Shown in pieces: positions 37,968 through 42,254 of a stretch of 42,254 bases of DNA. This stretch comes from Methylomonas koyamae (GTDB lineage: Bacteria > Pseudomonadota > Gammaproteobacteria > Methylococcales > Methylomonadaceae). Position 1 is the first letter of the stretch. Every line of letters begins with the position of its first letter. The position numbers were made by a program, and so were the translations under genes. The notes beneath the pieces were generated by a model. The model saw nothing but the letters and a program-made list of their open reading frames with translations. It made no database searches and was not told the DNA's origin. The DNA is taken from assembly GCF_001644025.1 (NCBI RefSeq), contig NZ_LUUK01000145.1, forward strand, positions 1-42,254, written 5' to 3'.

Positions 37968-37983
37968 TGGCACGGTCCTGGCT
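37968..37983 (+). promoter_or_regulatory. candidate sigma-54 promoter of the second diguanylate cyclase
   Basis: TGGCACG-GTCC-TGGCT matches the sigma-54 consensus TGGCACG-N4-TTGCW at 11 of 12 fixed positions and keeps the GG and GC dinucleotides at the required 10-base spacing. It lies 40 bases before the ATG at 38024, leaving a leader of about 30 bases with GGGGA as ribosome site. An AT-rich run (37930-37962) upstream could bind a bending protein such as IHF. Confidence 0.65.
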
Positions 37984-38023
37984 TTCGATGGCTTGAACGC
38001 CAACTCGATCACTGGGGACCGTC

Positions 38024-38911
38024 ATGAAAGAACAATCCGCCGAATTAGCCGTCGTCAGCAACAAAACCTTCGAAGCCTCGACGGCGGTCAATCTTCATCA
38101 TTACGACATCAGCAGTGCCTTGCAAACCACGCTGGAGTTCGACGAATTGATCGGGATCTTTTGCAATAAGATTCAAGCGACGATCCCGCACAACGGCGTC
38201 GAATACAACCATCCGCTGTTCAACATGCACTATCAGCGCGGGGTGATGGCCCGCCACTCATGCTCTTATGTCTTGAAAGTCGAGGAGCAGGAGCTGGGCG
38301 AACTGAAGCTGACCCGTACCCAACGCTTCGGCCGCGAAGAGCTGAAAATGCTGGAAAGCCTGTTGTGCTGTCTGATTTATCCGTTACGCAATGCCACGCT
38401 GTTTCAACAAGCCTTACGGATGGCGTATACCGATCCGTTGACCAAAACCAACAATCGCGCGGCCTTTAACGATAGCTTGCAACGCGAGGTCAAGCGGGCG
38501 GTACGCCACGGCCAGCATTTGTCCTTGGTCTTCGTCGATATCGATCATTTTAAGAATATTAACGACCAATACGGCCATGCTTGCGGCGATTTGGCCTTGG
38601 CATCGGTGGCCGCCTGGTTACGCGATAGCGTGCGCGGCAGCGATGCGGTTTACCGCTTCGGCGGCGAAGAGTTCGTGATTTTATTGGCCGACACCGACAT
38701 CGACGGCGCCGGGATTATCGCCGAGCGTCTGCGCGCCGACATCGAGTCGCATACCCTGGCTTACGGCATGGATGTGTTGAATTTGACCGCCAGTTTGGGC
38801 GTTGCCACGCTGCAAGGCGACGACAGCGCGGAATTGCTGGTCAAGCGTGCCGACAAAGCAATGTACGCGGCCAAACAACGCGGCCGTAACCGGGTGGAAT
38901 TGGCCGCCTGA
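38024..38911 (+). CDS. soluble diguanylate cyclase (GAF-like plus GGDEF)
   Basis: A 295-residue cytoplasmic protein. Residues about 25-130 (ISSALQTTLEFDELIGIFCNKIQ through LLCCLIYPLRNATLF) have the outline of a small GAF-like sensor. The GGDEF domain follows, with TDPLTKTNNRAAF at its start, an active site RFGGEEF and an I-site RGSD five residues before it. It should make cyclic di-GMP under feedback control. Expression seems to depend on the sigma-54 promoter just upstream, which suggests a link to motility, pili or nitrogen control, as sigma-54 genes often have. It converges on lolA. Confidence 0.9.
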   Translation: MKEQSAELAVVSNKTFEASTAVNLHHYDISSALQTTLEFDELIGIFCNKIQATIPHNGVEYNHPLFNMHYQRGVMARHSCSYVLKVEEQELGELKLTRTQRFGREELKMLESLLCCLIYPLRNATLFQQALRMAYTDPLTKTNNRAAFNDSLQREVKRAVRHGQHLSLVFVDIDHFKNINDQYGHACGDLALASVAAWLRDSVRGSDAVYRFGGEEFVILLADTDIDGAGIIAERLRADIESHTLAYGMDVLNLTASLGVATLQGDDSAELLVKRADKAMYAAKQRGRNRVELAA

Positions 38912-38919
38912 CGGCAAGG

Positions 38920-38937
38920 CCGGCAAAATCTTGCCGG
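38920..38937. terminator. hairpin between convergent genes
   Basis: CCGGCAA and TTGCCGG form a 7-base stem around AATC in the 36-base gap between the diguanylate cyclase and lolA, which converge. It has short A and T contributions on both sides and could serve both directions. Confidence 0.5.
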
Positions 38938-38947
38938 TTCCGACCGC

Positions 38948-39562
38948 TTAGTTTTCGAACACGTCGGCGCCCTTGGGCGCTTTGAAGTTAAACAAGGCTT
39001 CTTCCAGCTTGGGATTGATTTGGATGTTGGAAAAATAGATACGCGTCAATTGGCCGAAATTATCGCTCAATTCCATGCCGCCCAACTGGTCGCGCTCCAA
39101 GCCGATCAGGATGTATTTGAAGCCGCTTTCTTCGTTCTTGGGCGACAATTTCACCCAATTCATGCCTTCGTCCTCGCCTTGCTCTTGCAACTTGAATTTC
39201 TCTTCGATGTCGATTTGACCGGTCAACAGCAAGGCCGGCGTCGAACCCAGCGAATCGTCCAATTGCTTGACCGTGACCTGCTCCAAATCCGCATCGTAAA
39301 ACCAGACCTTGCCGCCATTGGATACGATTTCCTGGACGAAGGGTTTTTGATAATTCCAGCGGAATTTGCCGGGGCGGCTCAAATAAAACTTGCCGCTGCT
39401 GGTTTGCGCCGGTTTGCCGCTCTTGTCCAGCGTCACTTGGCGGAAGTCGGCGGCCAGCGCGCTCGAGCCGGCCAAAAAAGTTTTCAATCGGGCGATCGGC
39501 GTTTCCTCCGCGTGCAATGGGGTGGCGCATATTAGGCAAAAAACGAAGCTAAGAATTTTCAT
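38948..39562 (-). CDS. lolA: outer-membrane lipoprotein carrier protein
   Basis: A 204-residue periplasmic protein with a signal peptide (MKILSFVFCLICATPLHA, cleavage before EE). The LolA pattern is present: SALAADFRQVTLDKSG, GKFYLSRPGKFRWNYQKP, the KVWFYDADLEQVTVKQLD block and LTRIYFSNIQINPKLEEALF near the end. It ferries lipoproteins from the inner to the outer membrane. It follows mrcB with a three-base gap on the same strand. It looks like the housekeeping LolA and not the LolA-like carrier of polyene clusters. Confidence 0.9.
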   Translation of the reverse strand: MKILSFVFCLICATPLHAEETPIARLKTFLAGSSALAADFRQVTLDKSGKPAQTSSGKFYLSRPGKFRWNYQKPFVQEIVSNGGKVWFYDADLEQVTVKQLDDSLGSTPALLLTGQIDIEEKFKLQEQGEDEGMNWVKLSPKNEESGFKYILIGLERDQLGGMELSDNFGQLTRIYFSNIQINPKLEEALFNFKAPKGADVFEN

Positions 39563-39565
39563 CGG

Positions 39566-41899
39566 TTAAAAAGGATTGAGGTTGTTAAGCCAGTTGCCGT
39601 CGGTTTCGCCGCCGCCGCCGCATTCGGAAAATTGGCTGGGGCCGGAGCCGTCGATAAAGGGCAGTAATTTGGCGCCGGGGCAGTCCTCGGTACTGAGCAA
39701 GCCGGTGGACGGATCGATCCACTTCATTTCGACATTGTCCGGCCGGATCAGGCTGACCGGCTTTTTCGAGACCTGCCGCATCAGATCGGCCCAGATTTGC
39801 AGCGCGCCGCTGCCGCCGGTCAGGCCGGTCGGCTTGTTATCGTCGCGGCCTACCCATACCACCGACAACAAATCGCCGCTGAAACCGGCGAACCAGCTAT
39901 CCCGCAACTGATTGGTGGTGCCGGTCTTGCCGGCCAGCGCCATGCTTTGCGGCATGTAGCTGTAGGCCGAGTGGCCGGTGCCGGCATACATCACTTCCTG
40001 CAGTATCGTGTTGGTGATGAAGGCGGCGGCGGGATCGACGGCCTGATGGACCGTGAACGGATAGCTTTGCAGTGCCTTGCCGTCGGCGGCATTAACCGCC
40101 CGAATCGAGCGCAGTGGCGTCGCGAAGCCGTCGCCGGCCAGGGTCTGGTAAAGTTGGGTGACTTCGAACGGCGTCAGGGCTTGGGCGCCGAGCAGGAAGG
40201 ACGGATATAGATTCACCGGCCGCGACACGCCCATCGCCTTCAGGGTGTTGGCGATTTTGCCCAACCCGATGTCCATGCCGATCCGCACCGTCGCCAGATT
40301 GTAGGAATGGGTCAGCGCGGTATGCAGCGGTACCACGCCGTGCTCGCGATTGTCGTAGTTATCCGGCGACCAGGTTTTGCCGCTGCCGTCGTCCAACGCG
40401 ATCGCGGTATCGCTGATCGGCGTGGCGATCGTGTAGCGGTCGGGGTGTTCCAGCGCGGTTAGATATACCACCGGTTTGATCAACGAGCCGATCGGCCGGA
40501 CCGCGTCCAGCGCCCGGTTAAAGCCGGTCGTGACCGCGCTGTCGCGACCGCCGACCAAGGCGACGATCTCGCCGTTGTCGCGGCGGGTGACGATGGCGGC
40601 GCTTTGCAAGTCGTCGCTTTTCGGGCTTTTCTCCAGGTGTTTCAGTTTGTTCGCCAGCGTTTGCTCCAAGGTGTCCTGCGTGCGCGTGTCCAGCGTCGTT
40701 ACAATGCGCAAGCCTTCCGAGGTCAGATCCTCTTCCTTGTATTCCTGTCTAAGTTGGCGCTTGACCAAGTCGATGAAATCCGGAAAACGGTTGGCCGAGC
40801 GGTGTATCACCTTGGCCACGCCCAACGGCTGCTTTTTGGCTTCGCTGGCCTGTTGTTCGTCGATATAGCCTTCGGCGAGCATCGAGTCCAGCACCAGATT
40901 GCGTCGATCCAGAGTGTGGTCCGGATTGCGGCGCGGGTCGTATTCCGACGGTCCGCGCACCAGCGCGACCAGCGTAGCGACCTGCGGCAGATTCAACGTT
41001 TTCAGCGATTGGCCGAAATAAAACTCGCTGGCCAGACCGAAGCCGTGTACCGCGCTGGAACCGTCCTGGCCCAGGAAGATTTCGTTCAAGTAGGCTTCCA
41101 GTATCTCGTCCTTGCTGTAGCGGTATTCCAGAATCAGCGACATCAGCACTTCCTTGAGCTTGCGCCGTAGAGTGCGTTTGGGGTGCAGGAAGAAGTTTTT
41201 CACCAATTGCTGGGTGATCGTGCTGCCGCCTTGCACCATGCCGCCGGCCTTCAGATTGTTCCACATCGCCCGGGCGATGCCCTTGGGCGAGATGCCGAAA
41301 TGATGATAAAAGTCGCGGTCCTCGGTGGACAGCAAGCCTTGCACCAGTGTAGGCGGCGCTTCGTCCAGTTTGATCAGAATGCGGTCTTCCTTGCGGGTAG
41401 GATAAAAACTGCCGATCTGCACCGGGTCCATCCGCAAGATGGCGACGCTTTCGCCGGTCGCAGCGTCGGCTATGTTAGCAACGCCGCCGGCGGCGAAGCC
41501 GACGTTGATTTTTCGGCTCTCCTGAGGTGTATCGCCGAAATTGAAGGCACGGGTTTTTAGCGATATTTGACTGCCCTTGACCACGTAGGAGCCTTCGGCG
41601 GCCAGTTGCGGGTCCATCCGGTAATGCAGTTGTTGCAGCAAGTCCTCGAAGCTTTTAGCGGACATCTCGTAGCCGTTGTAAAGCTCGACCGGACTGGCGT
41701 AGACCCGGGCCGGAATCGACCAGCGCTTGCCTTCGAATTGTTGGCGAACGGTATAATCCAGGTAGAAGGTATAAATTGCCAGGGCCGCCAACGCGGCCAG
41801 CGCCACGGTGATTGCGCCGCGTATCAACCAGTTGGATTTCGAGGGCGTTTTTTTGCGTCTAACGGTGAGTTTTCGGTATCTGTTGGGTCGTTTGGCCAT
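39566..41899 (-). CDS. mrcB: bifunctional penicillin-binding protein 1B
   Basis: A 777-residue class A penicillin-binding protein that polymerises and cross-links peptidoglycan. A basic N-terminal tail is followed by one membrane helix (residues about 28-50), a UB2H-like domain (VYASPVELYNGYEMSAKSFEDLLQQL), the glycosyltransferase domain with STEDRDFYHHFGI and GGSTITQQLVKNFFL, and the transpeptidase with GSLIKPVVYL, SYN and AGKTGTTNQLRDSWFAG. The UB2H part separates it from PBP1A. The C-terminal tail is rich in Gly and Asp and contains two Cys. It precedes lolA with three bases between them. Confidence 0.94.
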   Translation of the reverse strand: MAKRPNRYRKLTVRRKKTPSKSNWLIRGAITVALAALAALAIYTFYLDYTVRQQFEGKRWSIPARVYASPVELYNGYEMSAKSFEDLLQQLHYRMDPQLAAEGSYVVKGSQISLKTRAFNFGDTPQESRKINVGFAAGGVANIADAATGESVAILRMDPVQIGSFYPTRKEDRILIKLDEAPPTLVQGLLSTEDRDFYHHFGISPKGIARAMWNNLKAGGMVQGGSTITQQLVKNFFLHPKRTLRRKLKEVLMSLILEYRYSKDEILEAYLNEIFLGQDGSSAVHGFGLASEFYFGQSLKTLNLPQVATLVALVRGPSEYDPRRNPDHTLDRRNLVLDSMLAEGYIDEQQASEAKKQPLGVAKVIHRSANRFPDFIDLVKRQLRQEYKEEDLTSEGLRIVTTLDTRTQDTLEQTLANKLKHLEKSPKSDDLQSAAIVTRRDNGEIVALVGGRDSAVTTGFNRALDAVRPIGSLIKPVVYLTALEHPDRYTIATPISDTAIALDDGSGKTWSPDNYDNREHGVVPLHTALTHSYNLATVRIGMDIGLGKIANTLKAMGVSRPVNLYPSFLLGAQALTPFEVTQLYQTLAGDGFATPLRSIRAVNAADGKALQSYPFTVHQAVDPAAAFITNTILQEVMYAGTGHSAYSYMPQSMALAGKTGTTNQLRDSWFAGFSGDLLSVVWVGRDDNKPTGLTGGSGALQIWADLMRQVSKKPVSLIRPDNVEMKWIDPSTGLLSTEDCPGAKLLPFIDGSGPSQFSECGGGGETDGNWLNNLNPF

Positions 41900-41945
41900 T
41901 CAGTGTCGTTGGGAGTCTGCCGCTCTAAGGCGTGTTGCGGTGTGG

Positions 41946-41961
41946 CTCCACCGCGGTGGAG
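41946..41961. repeat. 16-base perfect palindrome in a divergent intergenic region
   Basis: CTCCACCGCGGTGGAG is a perfect palindrome lying between mrcB and the divergent gene at 42053. Such a symmetric site could be an operator for a dimeric regulator. AT-rich sequence with TATTAT (41988-41993) follows it. Confidence 0.5.
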
Positions 41962-42052
41962 GCGGGTCGTTGGCAATAACGGCGTATTATCCAATAATTT
42001 TATCTCGGTCGCGACTAACACGGCCGACCGGCGGTAGACGCAAGGGGGACGG

Positions 42053-42254
42053 ATGAGTTCAATCGGACGGATTTTCGGGTTCGACAGGACGGTTTATCGA
42101 ACATTAAGCCTACGGCTAATCTGCGGCATACTCGCGCTGATCATGCAGACCGGACTCCGCGCGGCTGACGCGGCCGACATCGAAGCGTTCGTGCGCGACG
42201 GCTGCGAACACTGTTTGGAAGCCGAGGCGTTTTTGGCCCGCTTGCATGCCGAGC
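42053..42254 (+). CDS. start of a secreted or membrane CxxC protein (cut by the window edge)
   Basis: Only the first 67 residues are present. A membrane or signal segment (LRLICGILALIMQTGLRAADA) is followed by the motif CEHC in FVRDGCEHCLEAEAFLARLH, which has the spacing and following helix of a thioredoxin or glutaredoxin-like active site. Ribosome site GGGGGA lies seven bases upstream. A periplasmic thiol-disulfide protein, or a larger membrane protein with such a domain at its N terminus, would fit. It is divergent from mrcB. Confidence 0.6.
   Translation, partial: MSSIGRIFGFDRTVYRTLSLRLICGILALIMQTGLRAADAADIEAFVRDGCEHCLEAEAFLARLHAE

Noticed and set aside
37874-38023. Cyclic di-GMP riboswitch before the diguanylate cyclase gene
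   Set aside because: The conserved GEMM sequence blocks are absent, and the sigma-54 promoter would leave too short a leader.
38948-39562. lolA as the missing LolA-like gene of the polyene-type cluster
   Set aside because: It is 7 kb away, on the other strand and next to mrcB, and has the features of the housekeeping LolA.

Overview
The window is GC-rich, densely coded bacterial chromosome. It suggests an aerobic gammaproteobacterium: it carries the block acpP-fabF-pabC-mltG-tmk-holB-pilZ-tatD, the ubiquinone and housekeeping run ubiG-gph-yciK-sufT, lolA beside a PBP1B gene, and REP sequences flanking a RAYT remnant. A Methylococcales-type methanotroph would fit, but no methane-oxidation gene is present, so that placement is a guess.

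Layout. 1-4.7 kb: a GIY-YIG protein, a small unknown gene, the HsdR subunit of a type I restriction system and an overlapping YgjP-like metallopeptidase; hsdM and hsdS are not in the window. 4.9-9.4 kb, minus strand: a transmembrane diguanylate cyclase, a B12-binding radical SAM protein and NAD-malic enzyme. 9.6-16.9 kb, plus strand: a MaoC/hotdog-like protein, then fatty-acid, folate, cell-wall and replication housekeeping genes. 17.2-20.7 kb: rlmG and a glycogen-debranching enzyme. 20.8-31.9 kb: one long, mostly overlapping gene cluster of aryl-polyene type. 31.9-33.2 kb: a less GC-rich, gene-poor stretch with a promoter and leader-peptide-like ORF, a truncated gene and an internally deleted RAYT between inverted REPs. 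33.2-42.3 kb: a PilB/GspE-type ATPase, ubiG-gph-yciK-sufT, a soluble diguanylate cyclase behind a near-consensus sigma-54 promoter, lolA and mrcB, and the start of a CxxC protein.

The most distinctive system is the 20.8-31.9 kb cluster. It encodes a methyltransferase, two complete ketosynthases, a dehydratase, a ketoreductase, a short ketosynthase-like (chain-length-factor type) protein, two acyl carrier proteins, two acyltransferases, a glycosyltransferase, a membrane protein and an adenylating ligase fused to a hotdog domain. Together these could load an aryl acid on a carrier protein, extend it without full reduction into a conjugated polyene, and pass it to a membrane lipid or glycolipid. 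The usual exporter, thioesterase, LolA-like carrier and ammonia-lyase genes are not seen next to it, and its downstream edge adjoins the mobile-element debris. A lipoprotein and a GNAT acetyltransferase sit inside it.

Smaller signals include a palindromic repeat translated in frame inside hsdR, an orphan minus-strand intrinsic terminator between tatD and rlmG that may end a small RNA, and the sigma-54 promoter before the second diguanylate cyclase.
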